Origin: Paenibacillus agricola
Lineage (GTDB): Bacteria > Bacillota > Bacilli > Paenibacillales > NBRC-103111
Assembly (NCBI RefSeq): GCF_011440305.1
Contig: NZ_JAAOIW010000011.1
Location: 1-64,000, forward strand
DNA length: 64,000 nucleotides
Direction of reading: 5' to 3'
This document shows positions 1 through 8,926 of the stretch, in pieces. The notes below the pieces were generated by a model that saw only the letters and a program-made list of their open reading frames with translations, ran no database searches and had not been told where the DNA came from. Within the stretch, counting starts at the first letter, position 1; each line of letters starts with the position of its first letter. The translations under genes and the position numbers were made by a program.

Positions 1-139
1 TTATTTGTTCTTCTTTCCGTCCTATGCCTATATGAATGATGTGTACGAGGCTTTTATGCTTGAAGCAGGGGATGCGCATCTACATGCGCAAACTGGCGCA
101 CAAACGCATCTATACAAGCAAACGATCATGCTCCTTCTT

Positions 140-295
140 GGACGCGATAGCAGGGCGGTGGGCTCCCATGCTGCTCCCGGACACGATAGCAGGGCGGCAG
201 GCTCCCATGCTGCTTCTGGACGCGATAGCAGGGCGGCGGGCTCCCATGCTCCTTCTTGGACGCGATAGCAGGGCGGTGGGCTCCCACGCTAAAAA
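140..295. repeat. Four-copy 39-40 bp GC-rich tandem repeat
   Basis: Four near-identical units begin at 140, 179, 218 and 258, each opening GGACGCGATAGCAGGGCGG and continuing into GGCTCCCATGCT. Differences are a few substitutions and one extra base in the third unit. Open frames across the repeat are low-complexity by-products and are not taken as genes. The repeat is much more GC-rich than the flanks. Confidence 0.85.
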
Positions 296-488
296 TTCAA
301 AGAAGATAAATTCAGCTGGTATTGCAATACGTATTTTAGTTGCAAATTATTGAATAGTCATTTACGATATTAATGTGAAAACCAAATACGATCAGAACAA
401 GAGAAGGACTCTTGAAAACCGGCCTGCGGAGGGCCTGTTTCCTAGTTCTTCTCTTTTTTTCGTTCGAGAGCTCATATGGAGAGGGGGG

Positions 489-695
489 ATGGTTTTGGAG
501 AAACGGATCCGGATGGATCGGAAGCAGCGAGTTACTTTGGCGTATAGCAATGTCATTGAAATCCATAATTCCTATGAGGAAGCCAAAGCGAGATTGATGG
601 ATTTAAAGGGTGATGGGCCTGTTCGAATTCCTTACAGAGTAGAAGTGAATGGTTTTACGCGCCTAATTTACACGCCATTGATTGTGAAATCCTAA
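489..695 (+). CDS. Hypothetical protein, 68 aa
   Basis: The ATG at 489 follows a run GAGAGGGGGG at ideal distance, which is better than the in-frame start at 375. The protein is small, charged and soluble-looking, with no signal peptide or membrane segment. A central stretch with an alternating acidic/basic helix (around residues 28-40) is followed by a beta-rich tail. I do not recognise the family. It stands alone, with no co-directional neighbour within 580 bp. Confidence 0.5.
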   Translation: MVLEKRIRMDRKQRVTLAYSNVIEIHNSYEEAKARLMDLKGDGPVRIPYRVEVNGFTRLIYTPLIVKS

Positions 696-1278
696 TTTTT
701 TAGAGTATTGGATCTAAACCTGTTTTGAAAGTAAAGTATAGGGACTGAGTTGAGATCGAATATGCGATCTGCTGTCCCGCCGAATCGTAAATATTGCCGC
801 GGATGGGCGGGATGGATACGCCCTTCGTGATCATGCTTGTCTAGCGTTCCTAGAGACTCGGACCCTCGACGAACTGTAGATAAGCCAAACGTACGATTAG
901 TGAAGAGAACAGGAGAAATGTAAGCATGAAAAAGATATTTAACCTAATACTGAAATGGCGACGGTTTCGAACTTTTTCTTTCGTACTTCGGTTTTATCAT
1001 TAATTTCCATACCGTTCCTCATTCCGTCACTCGATACCCACCCTTTAACTGTCATATATTCAGACGAATTCCTTTTTAGAGAGGTTCAATCTTTATCCCT
1101 GCACAATAAGAATAAGCAACCTTACGGGAATGGCGGGTATCTGAACTCAATACCAAGTTATTTTTCAAAATTTACGCTTCCGAATCCATGAGACCGATGA
1201 ATTCCCGGATCGGCTGTCGTCTATATAAACGAAGGCATAAATGAACACAAACTAATTTGACGAAGAGGTGTTTTGAAA
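696..1278. other. Intergenic stretch with decayed small frames
   Basis: No convincing gene. A 26-codon frame starts at 925 behind AGGAGA. An open frame 955-1191 overlaps it in another phase, which looks like one short gene broken by a frameshift. Around 790-830 a GGGCG...CGCCC dyad is visible but no known riboswitch fold is recognised. Confidence 0.35.
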
Positions 1279-1695
1279 ATGGCATTAACGTCCGCATTCA
1301 CGAGCTTCAACCTGCCTGTAAAAAACGTAGAACAATCGAGAGCGTTCTTCACCGGACTCGGATTCGAGCTCAACCCGCAATTCCCCGAGAACGAGAATTC
1401 GGTAGCCATCGTGATCGGCGACAACCTGCAGGTCATGCTGATCAATCAAGCATTCTTTAATACGCTCACGGAGAAGGAATCCGTCGATACGAGCAAGTAT
1501 GCGCAGATGACGATCGCATTGGCCTTCGAGAGCCGGGAAAAGGTCGATGAAATCGTGAATACCGCGGTCTCCTTGGGCGGGAAATTGCACGCTGAACCTG
1601 AAGATCATGGGTCCATGTATCATTGGGGCTTCGTGGACTTGGACGGCCATCTGTGGGCCATTAACTACATGAACATGGATGCGGCACAAGGTTAA
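1279..1695 (+). CDS. VOC-superfamily (glyoxalase/dioxygenase-like) protein
   Basis: A 138-aa protein of the vicinal oxygen chelate fold: an N-terminal beta strand leading into a helix containing VKNVEQSRAFF (early residues), and a C-terminal half with HWGFVDLDGHLWAINY, the usual closing strand of stand-alone VOC proteins. Substrate cannot be read from the sequence; relatives include lyases, isomerases and fosfomycin/bleomycin resistance proteins. The ATG at 1279 lies 8 nt after GAGGTG; a TTG at 1273 is too close to the ribosome site. It converges with the SRPBCC gene, separated by a bidirectional terminator. Confidence 0.8.
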   Translation: MALTSAFTSFNLPVKNVEQSRAFFTGLGFELNPQFPENENSVAIVIGDNLQVMLINQAFFNTLTEKESVDTSKYAQMTIALAFESREKVDEIVNTAVSLGGKLHAEPEDHGSMYHWGFVDLDGHLWAINYMNMDAAQG

Positions 1696-1734
1696 GGCTA
1701 ACGGAGAGCACGCTCGTACTAGGGTTCAAAAAGA

Positions 1735-1763
1735 AAGACGCCGGGCATCTTCCCCGGCGTCTT
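1735..1763. terminator. Bidirectional terminator between convergent genes
   Basis: Perfect 11-bp stem AAGACGCCGGG / CCCGGCGTCTT around a short loop. It sits between the ends of the VOC gene (+) and the SRPBCC gene (-). Confidence 0.8.
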
Positions 1764-1774
1764 CTTCGCGATGA

Positions 1775-2200
1775 TTAGTTTTGTTCGGTATAGGCTTTGA
1801 AATTGTCCATGATCGCTTGCCAGCCTGCTTGCTGGAAATCGACGGGATTGGAGCTTTCCGCGTCGAACGTTTCAATGACCTTCGTCTCATTCCCTTGATC
1901 GACGAAAGCAATATCCACTCTTCTTCCGTCTTCCATGGTGTAGCCGATCGCCTCATGCCGATTCACGACATCGTAGACGCCGCCTAAATCAAAGCCCATG
2001 CTGCCATCCTTCGCTTCCATCCGTGTCAGAAACTTGCCGCCGACCCGCAGATCGTTTTCGGCTCTCGGCGCATGCCAGTCCTCGGACGCTTGATTCCACT
2101 TCGTGATGTGATCCGGCTCGGTCCAATAGCGCCATACCTTCTCGACAGGGGCTTGAATGACGGCTTGCACGGTTACTTTCGTCGGTTGACTCGTTTCCAT
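1775..2200 (-). CDS. SRPBCC / AHSA1-like ligand-binding protein
   Basis: A 141-aa START/Bet v1-fold protein. The N-terminus has the typical pattern of a beta strand, VIQAPVEKVWRYWT, then a Trp-rich segment, and the C-terminus ends in a long helix (WQAIMDNFKAYTEQ) as in AHSA1-domain proteins. These bind hydrophobic ligands or act as stress proteins; no specific ligand is inferred. It lies 76 bp downstream of the truncated sigma gene on the same strand. Sigma factors with a C-terminal SnoaL domain are often found beside such small enzymes, so the pair may once have been one regulatory unit. Confidence 0.8.
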   Translation of the reverse strand: METSQPTKVTVQAVIQAPVEKVWRYWTEPDHITKWNQASEDWHAPRAENDLRVGGKFLTRMEAKDGSMGFDLGGVYDVVNRHEAIGYTMEDGRRVDIAFVDQGNETKVIETFDAESSNPVDFQQAGWQAIMDNFKAYTEQN

Positions 2201-2276
2201 TTTAAATAGACACCTCTCTCATGATATTCGTCGTTTGGTTATTCTCAATGATATAGACGTAAGCCAATGACGAAAT

Positions 2277-3029
2277 TCATTGGTCAATTCGCTCAGGCAG
2301 CCCAAATCGCGAAAATAATGGCGTATGAATGAAGTTTTGAACGTGCAGGATTTGATTTTCTTTGGTTTCGATGACGTGGATGCCCCAGGGTACCAGGCCA
2401 GAGCCCTCTTTGCCCGGCATATACTGGGCCAACGCCGGATAACCGCCATTCACCGTAATGGGCACAAATCGCGAACCTTCGCAATGCCAGCGAGTAAGCG
2501 AATAGAAGGCGGACAAATCTTCCTTGCCGCGGATCCACATCTCGAAGGGCGGCATTGACATGCAGCCTTCCTCGTGGAACAACGCGACGAGCGCAGCAAT
2601 ATCGAATTGCTCGAAGGCCTCCACATACCGGGACAGCAGCTGCTGCTCCGGTTGAACGTCCATACTGCTGAGCTCATCCGAGCGAAGCTGCGCCCGGTCC
2701 ATCGTCTCTCGGGCTCTTTGCAAGGCGCTGTTCACCGCTGCCGGCGACATCGCCAACGTTTCCGCGATCTGCTTGGAGGACCATTCAAATACATCCTTCA
2801 AAAGGAGTACCGCGCGCTGCCGCGGAGGCAAGGTCTGCAGGAGAGCGATGAAGCACAGTTGAAGGGTATCTCTGCGGACGAGCCGATCCTCCGGATTGCC
2901 CCCAAAGTCGGGAGACGGCCAGATCCAGGCAGAGTCCGGCAGCGTGTCGCGCGGCTCGACGATGGCGACGGCCGGGTCGAACAGGTCAACGGGAAGCGAG
3001 CGGCGTTTGGATTGTCTCAACTTGTCCAA
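2277..3029 (-). pseudogene. ECF sigma factor with SnoaL-like C-domain, N-terminus missing
   Basis: The 250-aa frame begins inside the sigma-2/sigma-4 linker (MDKLRQSKRRSLPVDL). It continues through a sigma-70 region 4 helix-turn-helix (about residues 58-105, PPRQRAVLLLKDVFEWS then a recognition helix near SPAAVNSALQRA), then an NTF2/SnoaL-like domain (about 110-250), as in ECF41/SigJ-type factors. These are normally about 300-330 aa and start with sigma region 2, which binds the -10 element and core polymerase. That whole domain is absent: sequence past 3029 does not continue it. Without region 2 it should not initiate transcription, so it is called a pseudogene. Confidence 0.75.
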
Positions 3030-3143
3030 GCTAATAATTCAATAACCAATAAATTAACCCTTGTCTATACTTTAGAAATATTCGCAATACCTCACGCCAG
3101 GACCTGAATACTGGAGCTATCCGGTGAGCTGCAGCAAAAAGCG

Positions 3144-3461
3144 ATGCGCTGGTTATATGACCAAGGTTATGTTGCGGTTTCCGAACTGGTTCTAAATAAC
3201 GGTCGACGCATGGATGTGATCGGGTTTAACAAAGATAATCAGATTGTCATCATTGAAGTAAAAGTATCCCGAAATGACTTGATTGCGGATGATAAATGGA
3301 CAAGTTACCTGGATGTCTGTGATTCATTGTATTTTTGTATGCCTCCCTATGTAGCTGATTGGTCTTATGAGAAGAAAGAACTAAAGGAAAAGGCTGTTGC
3401 CGGTTTACTTCTCCCATCTAAACGTGGGAAATCGCTTGAAATTGCTGTACTATCAACTTAA
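3144..3461 (+). CDS. MmcB-like PD-(D/E)XK protein, probably 5'-truncated
   Basis: 105 aa, resembling MmcB-type DNA repair proteins. The core RRMDVIGF then IVIIEVKVS gives the D...ExK pattern of the PD-(D/E)XK nuclease fold (D about residue 24, E and K about 38-40). The frame stays open upstream through ELQQKA to a stop at 3105 without an ATG or a ribosome site, so the true N-terminus may be lost. Both this gene and the neighbouring sigma gene are cut within the same roughly 110 bp (3030-3140), pointing to a deletion or recombination junction there. Confidence 0.6.
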   Translation: MRWLYDQGYVAVSELVLNNGRRMDVIGFNKDNQIVIIEVKVSRNDLIADDKWTSYLDVCDSLYFCMPPYVADWSYEKKELKEKAVAGLLLPSKRGKSLEIAVLST

Positions 3462-3913
3462 ACCATTCAGCGAAAAATAGAGAAGAACTAATCTTCCACA
3501 TTTCGCGCACACTATCAAAGAAGTATATTTTCGGGCACTATAACCGGGAACAAGTGAGATTGCATACCCGTTTGTTATGAAGAAGCTGTTGAGATGGGGT
3601 AGTGTTTTTAACAGATTTGTAATCCATGTCGTCCTAGACAACATTTCTGAGGTGAATTGAATAAAGTTTTACTTAACCATATGTCATCAGACCCCCAACA
3701 TCAGACAGAGCAAAGCAGGTGGGCGTACCAGAATCCTCAGAGAGTTGGACCTTGAAAGAATTAAAAAGGTTACATAATAAATATTACGTAACTTCATTTT
3801 GTGTGATGATGACGGTGCAAAGAAAATAATATAGTAGTAGACTATGTTATAGGTAGATAATAACAACATTGCAGATTTGATGGTGAAAAATCAATCACCA
3901 GGGGAGTGGTACA
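3462..3913. other. Intergenic, nothing recognised
   Basis: AT-rich sequence with no open frame supported by a ribosome-binding site, no strong hairpin and no repeat shared with the rest of the window. Confidence 0.5.
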
Positions 3914-4183
3914 ATGAAAAGTAAGATTTGTGGACCATGTGCAATTAAGGAAGGAGTAGATTTGGAAACTCGTTATGCCCTGGCCACCGAGCGAGTGCCA
4001 GGAACCAGATACGTTTGTTCCATTTGTCATGAAGAACACTTTCTTGCGCTTATTTCAATGCCTTCCAATAGTGTTCAAGAATCTATTACAATTACGGCCA
4101 ATTCAAACCAGCTAGATGATAAGAAACTCCTTACAGATCCGAAAGCCGTCCAAAAAGTGGAACAAATTAAATTCTTTATTTAA
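3914..4183 (+). CDS. Small Cys-rich hypothetical protein (zinc-ribbon-like)
   Basis: 89 aa with two paired-cysteine knuckles: CGPCA near residues 6-10 and CSICHEEH near 37-44. This spacing suggests one zinc-ribbon site. The remainder is polar with no membrane segment. AGGGGAGTGG precedes the ATG. The next gene also carries Cys pairs near its N-terminus and has the same orientation, 119 bp further on, so the two may act together. Family not recognised. Confidence 0.55.
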   Translation: MKSKICGPCAIKEGVDLETRYALATERVPGTRYVCSICHEEHFLALISMPSNSVQESITITANSNQLDDKKLLTDPKAVQKVEQIKFFI

Positions 4184-4302
4184 TAAAGGCTATAGCTATT
4201 TCCGAAGCAACCGAGATCGGACCAAATACTTAAGGTTGTAACATCGGGCTATTATGGAATTAGAGGCGACCTTTACTTGTAGTGGACAAAGGGGAATATT
4301 AT

Positions 4303-4899
4303 ATGAGTTGGGAAACAACTAATAGAGAAAAATCAGCTTGCGGCTGCGATTTAGGATACGTTCTTAGAGAAACTCGATCGGACGATTGGAACCGTACTGA
4401 AGAGAACGCAACTCTTCATTGCATTGAATGCCAAACGAACTTTGTAGCGTATTCATATGATGTACATCGATCAGGCATGACGGAGTCTATACAACGATGG
4501 GTAAGAAAAGATGATTATGAGGTCTTTGAACGAACGAAGAGAGAGGGAGACACCATTGAACAGAAAGCACGCACACAGCTTACGGAGTACCTTCGGACTC
4601 AATATTTAGATAGGTGGATGTCAATTTTTGAAGAAGTACCTCGTAACAAAAAAGCCGTTTGGACAAAACTTAAACAAATCAATATGATTAACATTAGCTA
4701 CTCGAATTATTGTAAGCGTACATCAGATCTAGAAGAGGACATCGTCAGTTATGTGTCAACATACTATGTACAGCCACTCTTTAAAGTTCTAATAATTTCT
4801 TCTGAACCCATGATTGAATCGATAAACGCACTACCTAATGAAGCTCGACAACGGCATAATGAGGCTAGGGTTGCTATGATGAAGAGATCATTCAGTTAG
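4303..4899 (+). CDS. Hypothetical protein with N-terminal Cys pairs, 198 aa
   Basis: The ATG at 4303 has AAAGGGG 8 nt upstream, so it is preferred to the GTG at 4282. The N-terminus contains CGCD (about residues 13-16) and CIEC (about 41-44), a possible zinc site. A mostly helical, charged body follows (about residues 60-198). There is no signal peptide and no catalytic motif I can name. Possibly a nucleic-acid-binding accessory protein; this is inference from the zinc-knuckle arrangement only. Confidence 0.55.
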   Translation: MSWETTNREKSACGCDLGYVLRETRSDDWNRTEENATLHCIECQTNFVAYSYDVHRSGMTESIQRWVRKDDYEVFERTKREGDTIEQKARTQLTEYLRTQYLDRWMSIFEEVPRNKKAVWTKLKQINMINISYSNYCKRTSDLEEDIVSYVSTYYVQPLFKVLIISSEPMIESINALPNEARQRHNEARVAMMKRSFS

Positions 4900-5018
4900 C
4901 ACTCCAAATCATAACAAGAGAAGGCGAAATTGCTAAAGCGATGATTGCTTACATATGGCGTAGTAGCTGGTGCTGTTCATTTCAAAAAGTAAGTAGCAAT
5001 TAATAAGGGAGTGTGGAC

Positions 5019-5192
5019 ATGGTGAGTTACAGTTACAAAGTTGAGGAGCAGACGATACGGATGATGAGCCAGACAGGCTGGAAGTGCTGCGGAAGCACGA
5101 ACGCGAGGCGTCGCGCGCCGGCTGTCCGCGTCGCAGTTCCGGTTATCCAGGAGCGAACTGAGAGGGGAGAGCCGGCGCAGTCCCTCATCTGA
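5019..5192 (+). CDS. Possible 57-aa ORF in a decayed region
   Basis: The ATG at 5019 follows AAGGGAGTGTGG. The C-terminal half is Arg/Pro-rich and abruptly GC-rich, unlike the flanks, which suggests a fused remnant rather than a functional protein. The rest of 4900-5297 shows nothing recognisable. Confidence 0.25.
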   Translation: MVSYSYKVEEQTIRMMSQTGWKCCGSTNARRRAPAVRVAVPVIQERTERGEPAQSLI

Positions 5193-5297
5193 ACTTAGTC
5201 ATTTTTAGTATATCGCCATAGATGACAGCCAATTATTATGAATGTAAAATAAAACCAACAGAGCAAATCCAAGAAGTTTGGGGGCTGAGAAAATAAA

Positions 5298-6143
5298 ATG
5301 AAGAAAGAAATCCCATTTCACGAAGGTAAAGTGGTATTTTTCAAAGAAGCAAATTTTTGGGGTGAAGTACTTGATCAATGCAAAAAGGAAACAAAAGCAA
5401 TTTTCATTGCAACTTACAATTTTAATTTTCAGAGTAAATACGAGAAAACTTTTTACAGGGAGCTTTCTAAACTTGCTGACCTTGGGATTGATATAAGTTT
5501 ACTTTATTCAAAAATGACTTATTCCGAAAAGGACAAGTTAGAAGTTGAAGAAATATTTAAAAATTTCGTTTTGTGTGCTGAGTTAGTTTCTAACCACTCA
5601 AAACTCTTTATTGCTGATGATTTTGCCTTTATAGGCTCTGCTAACTTTAGTTTTGGCAGTAATAATAATTATGAGTGCGGCGTCATTTTTACAGATAAAA
5701 AAATTATTTCAGAGATAAGAAAATATTACTGTGAAGAATTGCTCGACAAGAGTGAGTTTACAAATGTTCCAGAGGTTTCCGACCCCTTTGATTTTTTTCC
5801 AATGATATTGAAAGCTGTTGAAAAATTAGGCAACGTAAAAAGTAAAGAAGAATTATCCAATAATACAGAGAACTTTATAATCGGTGATCTGCGCTTTATT
5901 GATGATATAGAGAGATATGTAGAAATACTGGGCTACCCAGTTCCTTCAGAGTTTGACTGGTGGCCAATATATATGAGTATTCATGATGGAACACAGATTT
6001 CCGAGACTATTTACCAAGATTTCATGAGTTATATTCGCGTGATACATCCATATTTAATCCAGGTTTCTAACTATGTTAAAGAACAGTATGAGAGTATCGG
6101 CAGAAATGAATTAATGAAAAAAATCGGGATTTTGAAAGATTAG
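5298..6143 (+). CDS. Phospholipase D-like (HKD) domain protein, 281 aa
   Basis: One HKD-type motif is visible: H100, K102 and D107/D108 in NHSKLFIADD, followed by GSANFS (about 113-118), the usual Asn/Ser partner in PLD-superfamily enzymes. A strand-rich N-terminal half before it fits one PLD lobe. Single-HKD members work as dimers and include nucleases (Nuc, BfiI-like) and lipases; here the absence of a signal peptide favours a cytoplasmic, possibly nucleic-acid, substrate. The C-terminal about 130 residues form an acidic domain I do not recognise. AT-rich, isolated, plus strand. Confidence 0.7.
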   Translation: MKKEIPFHEGKVVFFKEANFWGEVLDQCKKETKAIFIATYNFNFQSKYEKTFYRELSKLADLGIDISLLYSKMTYSEKDKLEVEEIFKNFVLCAELVSNHSKLFIADDFAFIGSANFSFGSNNNYECGVIFTDKKIISEIRKYYCEELLDKSEFTNVPEVSDPFDFFPMILKAVEKLGNVKSKEELSNNTENFIIGDLRFIDDIERYVEILGYPVPSEFDWWPIYMSIHDGTQISETIYQDFMSYIRVIHPYLIQVSNYVKEQYESIGRNELMKKIGILKD

Positions 6144-6277
6144 CAGTTTCTAAAATACGCTGAACAGTGTTTTTATGTATCAAAGGTTTAAGGTTTCGCG
6201 CTGCTGGTTCCAAACAGCGGCTTTTAATTTGCAGAGAACAACGCGGCAGTTGGCCGGGATAATTAGACAGGGGGAAA

Positions 6278-6423
6278 TGTCGGGTGACAAGAACATTGTC
6301 TGAATGAAGTCCACGGAAACCGTGGGCTCTTTTAGTTATCGGATCAAGTTCTTGTCAATTGGGGATGACAAGAACTTGATCCGATTCCCGATTGGTGACA
6401 AGAACATTGTCTGATTCCCGACA
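6278..6423. repeat. Transposon-end-like cluster of TGACAAGAAC repeats
   Basis: The 146-bp block opens TGTCGGG and closes CCCGACA. Inside are two copies of TGACAAGAACATTGTCTGA (near 6285 and 6395) and a perfect 20-bp inverted repeat (6338-6357 with 6366-6385, 8-bp spacer) built from TGACAAGAACTTGATCCGAT. Related sites recur at 38114-38160 and 47558-47702. Such clustered 20-mers behind a TGT terminus look like transposase-binding sites of Tn7/Tn5053-type elements; no tns or tni genes are seen. Confidence 0.55.
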
Positions 6424-6461
6424 ACCTTAGCAGATCGGAGCGACAGGAGTTACATTCGGAC

Positions 6462-6515
6462 ACGATGGCGTACACGTATGACGAAGCCGAGCAGATGAAC
6501 AGTGTTACGTGGTAG
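6462..6515 (+). pseudogene. RHS/YD-repeat fragment
   Basis: A short frame reads YTYDEAEQMNSVTW and stops. It matches the YD-repeat pattern of RHS proteins (YxYDxxGxxxxxT). No longer RHS sequence is present, so this is a relic abutting the repeat block. Confidence 0.4.
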
Positions 6516-6834
6516 TAGGATTTATTGGAAGCGCTGCAGGTAGATGAACAGGATCCCGTTGCTTAGGAATAAGAAAATGCAGGTATCCTTGTCTGGCTGA
6601 TCCGGAGCGGAATGTGGTTGACCAGCATTGATGCAATGTATCAACAGAGCAAATTATTCCATAATAAAGGATTATCAAAGTAGCTCGATATGTTCCCACG
6701 GTGCGCCGCGGCGGCGCTAAAATTAAAAAATTGGGTTGAATTACGTATTGTCTATACGGAATTGGTATGTTAGAATGCGTTTAGTTGGTAAAAGCTATGG
6801 TCCATTATGGTTCATAAAGGTCCATAAAAAGAAA

Positions 6835-6864
6835 AAACAAGCGATGCGCTAACATCACTTGTTT
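6835..6864 (-). terminator. Terminator downstream of the putative type I toxin
   Basis: A 12-bp stem (AAACAAGCGATG with CATCACTTGTTT, one G-T pair). Read leftward it is followed by a long U-rich stretch, so it could end the toxin transcript. Confidence 0.55.
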
Positions 6865-6954
6865 GTTTCTAGCTCGGATCTCCCTTTTACCTAAAATCGT
6901 TTTACCGGTTCTATAAGGAATCCACCTGACGTTGCTAGCGAGGGGTAGGGTTCC

Positions 6955-7062
6955 TTATTTCGTTAATTTAATAATGTGCGTAACTAAAGTAAGAAGGCCA
7001 ATAAGAAGCGATGAAACGGAGAATATAATTGTTGCCAAATCAAGCAAGCTTAGGGTTATCAC
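6955..7062 (-). CDS. Putative holin-like type I toxin, 35 aa
   Basis: A GTG at 7062 sits 9 nt after GAGGAG. The 35-aa product is one hydrophobic helix (ITLSLLDLATIIF onward) with a short basic tail (HIIKLTK). This layout matches the holin-like toxins of Bacillales type I toxin-antitoxin systems (TxpA/BsrG/Fst-like). Immediately after the stop an imperfect AAGGAA...TTCCTT dyad and then a strong terminator follow, which suits a short stable toxin mRNA. The antitoxin would be an antisense RNA from the opposite strand; its promoter was not identified. Called from layout and composition only. Confidence 0.5.
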   Translation of the reverse strand: MITLSLLDLATIIFSVSSLLIGLLTLVTHIIKLTK

Positions 7063-7389
7063 ATGGATCCACTCCTCATCTATAAGTTGTGGAGATCCAT
7101 TGAGCTAAAAAGAATTTACCCCAATATATGGTGTTATGTCAATCTCTTAAAAACCCTTTGTCGAATATTTCAATTAACGATATTTTCAAAAAAAGGTTAT
7201 AATTCGTCGTAATTTGCCGTTTACGGATAAATACGGTTGATTGCCATTCGACAGAAAATAAAAACTGTTAAAAAAATGGGTGAATAGACCTATAATATAA
7301 TTTGGATGGTGGGCAATGTTGTCGTCCGACAGGAAACGATACATCCGACATTGACGCTTACTTTTTAATTAAATATAATGGAAGCAGGC

Positions 7390-7439
7390 ATTTTCATTTT
7401 ACTACACAAAATAACAATTTTGTGTAGTAAAATGAAAAT
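7390..7439. repeat. 23-bp perfect inverted repeat upstream of the recombinase
   Basis: Arms 7390-7412 and 7417-7439 are exact reverse complements around a 4-bp centre (AACA). The block ends 11 bp before the recombinase ribosome site. It could be the recombinase's own crossover or operator site, or a cruciform-forming replication element. A terminator is less likely because no gene ends just before it. Confidence 0.8.
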
Positions 7440-7462
7440 TCACAAATGAAAGAGGTGATATT

Positions 7463-8446
7463 ATGACAAATCTACTTAGCATTGATGATCTCATTGATTC
7501 CTTCACTATTTATCTTGAGGTGAACAAAAACTATTCTAAGGGCACTGTAGAAGTCTACAATCACACTTTGGTAAGTTTGGCGAATTGGCTGAAGGCAGCC
7601 CGGAATGTAATTTATATCGAGAATGTAACAGCAAATGATCTTCAATTATATCTAGGTACTTTACGACATCCGAACATCATAAACAACTCAACATCAAATA
7701 AAAAGCATCCAAAAGCGGGAGATTTGTTCGAAGCAACAACAAGAGCACGTATTATATCCGCAATCAAACAATTTTTTAAATGGGCAGTAAGACAACAGTA
7801 TCTTCAATATGATGTATCACAATACATCGAGAACCCTAAATTAGGTGTAAGACTGCCAAAGAGTCTCTCTTTACAAGATGCAATGAAGTTTGAGCAGGCT
7901 GCTGCGCAACGTAAATCCAAAGAACGAGACTATTTGATCACTACAATGTTCTTATTACTTGGTTTAAGGGTATCCGAGCTGGTTAATATTGATCTTCTGC
8001 ATTTTAACAATGATGAGGGAACTCTAACAATCATTGGAAAAGGGAATAAAGAAAGAAGGCTAGTTATTACACCGAAAATAATCCGAGCCCTTGATAATTA
8101 TAGACCGATTCGATATGATATTTTAAAAAAACGAAATAAAGTCGATGAATCCGCTCTTTTTATTTCGGAAAAGCGGGGGCAAAGGCTGACACGAAGGTCT
8201 ATTGAATTAATAATTGAGGAAATTGCAAAAGAAGCTGATGTTCGGGCAAATAATAATAAAGTAACACCCCATAAACTTCGTCATACTTGTGCAACTGTTC
8301 TATATAACGATGGTGAAGGAGCTGATCTATTGGCCATTGCTGAGCTTTTAGGGCATTCTGATCCTAAGACAACAACTATCTATACGAAGATAAATACAGA
8401 GAAAATGCGGAAAATTGTCTCGTCTAATCCATTAGAATCAACCTAA
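7463..8446 (+). CDS. Tyrosine recombinase (XerC/D-like integrase)
   Basis: 327 aa with both family domains. An N-terminal SAM-like core-binding domain (about 5-115) is followed by the catalytic domain with R169 (LGLRVSELV), K194 region (GKGNKERR), H270-x-x-R273 (HKLRH), H298 (LGHSD) and nucleophile Y307 (TTTIYTKI). All catalytic residues are present, so it should be active. AAAGAGGTG precedes the ATG. It probably resolves plasmid multimers or integrates/excises the element; the perfect inverted repeat directly upstream is a candidate substrate or operator. Confidence 0.9.
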   Translation: MTNLLSIDDLIDSFTIYLEVNKNYSKGTVEVYNHTLVSLANWLKAARNVIYIENVTANDLQLYLGTLRHPNIINNSTSNKKHPKAGDLFEATTRARIISAIKQFFKWAVRQQYLQYDVSQYIENPKLGVRLPKSLSLQDAMKFEQAAAQRKSKERDYLITTMFLLLGLRVSELVNIDLLHFNNDEGTLTIIGKGNKERRLVITPKIIRALDNYRPIRYDILKKRNKVDESALFISEKRGQRLTRRSIELIIEEIAKEADVRANNNKVTPHKLRHTCATVLYNDGEGADLLAIAELLGHSDPKTTTIYTKINTEKMRKIVSSNPLEST

Positions 8447-8669
8447 TTCGACTTTCTTGAATTATCATGTGATGAGAGCTGCTTTATAACTTTATTTTCT
8501 TTACAGTAATTCAAGACTAACTGTCACCGCAATGCTGTCTCCAGAGAGAATATAACAAATGAAATGTTTTATAACAACTAGGGCACTACCTGGCTTCTCA
8601 TCTCCTCTAGGGACTCCAGCCCGATCTACCCGGCGGTATTTGTGAAGATCATAGATAAGGAGCATATAT

Positions 8670-8861
8670 ATGATTATTGAACGATATGCCTTGTTAGAAA
8701 AAAATCGGACGATGGTTACGTTTGAGAAAAATGGAAAATACTACGGTCATATCCTGAAAGATGCAACTGACAAAAAGCCGGCTATGATCGTATTTGAAAC
8801 ACCCAAGTTTAATTCACTGGATGAACTAAAAGTCGAATATCCGCCTTTACAAAGTGAATAA
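8670..8861 (+). CDS. Hypothetical protein, 63 aa
   Basis: Starts 8 nt after AAGGAG. Small, beta-rich and charged, with no signal peptide or membrane segment and no recognised motif. It precedes a bidirectional terminator and faces the SOS operon convergently. The 220 bp between it and the recombinase hold no feature I can support. Confidence 0.55.
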   Translation: MIIERYALLEKNRTMVTFEKNGKYYGHILKDATDKKPAMIVFETPKFNSLDELKVEYPPLQSE

Positions 8862-8896
8862 CCAACTAATCTATATAGCTACAATCCGGTTCAGAA

Positions 8897-8926
8897 AAAG
8901 CCCAAGGGATTACGCCCCTGGGCTTT
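8897..8926. terminator. Bidirectional terminator
   Basis: Stem AAAGCCCAAGGG / CCCCTGGGCTTT. It overlaps the last codons of the YolD-like gene on the minus strand and follows the 63-aa gene on the plus strand. Confidence 0.75.

Noticed and set aside
36-353. Two overlapping frames over the 39-bp repeats
   Set aside because: The products are repeat translations without start signals or any protein-like domain.
1285-1689. Long minus-strand frame opposite the VOC gene
   Set aside because: It is an antisense shadow of a clearly coding gene; no ribosome site.
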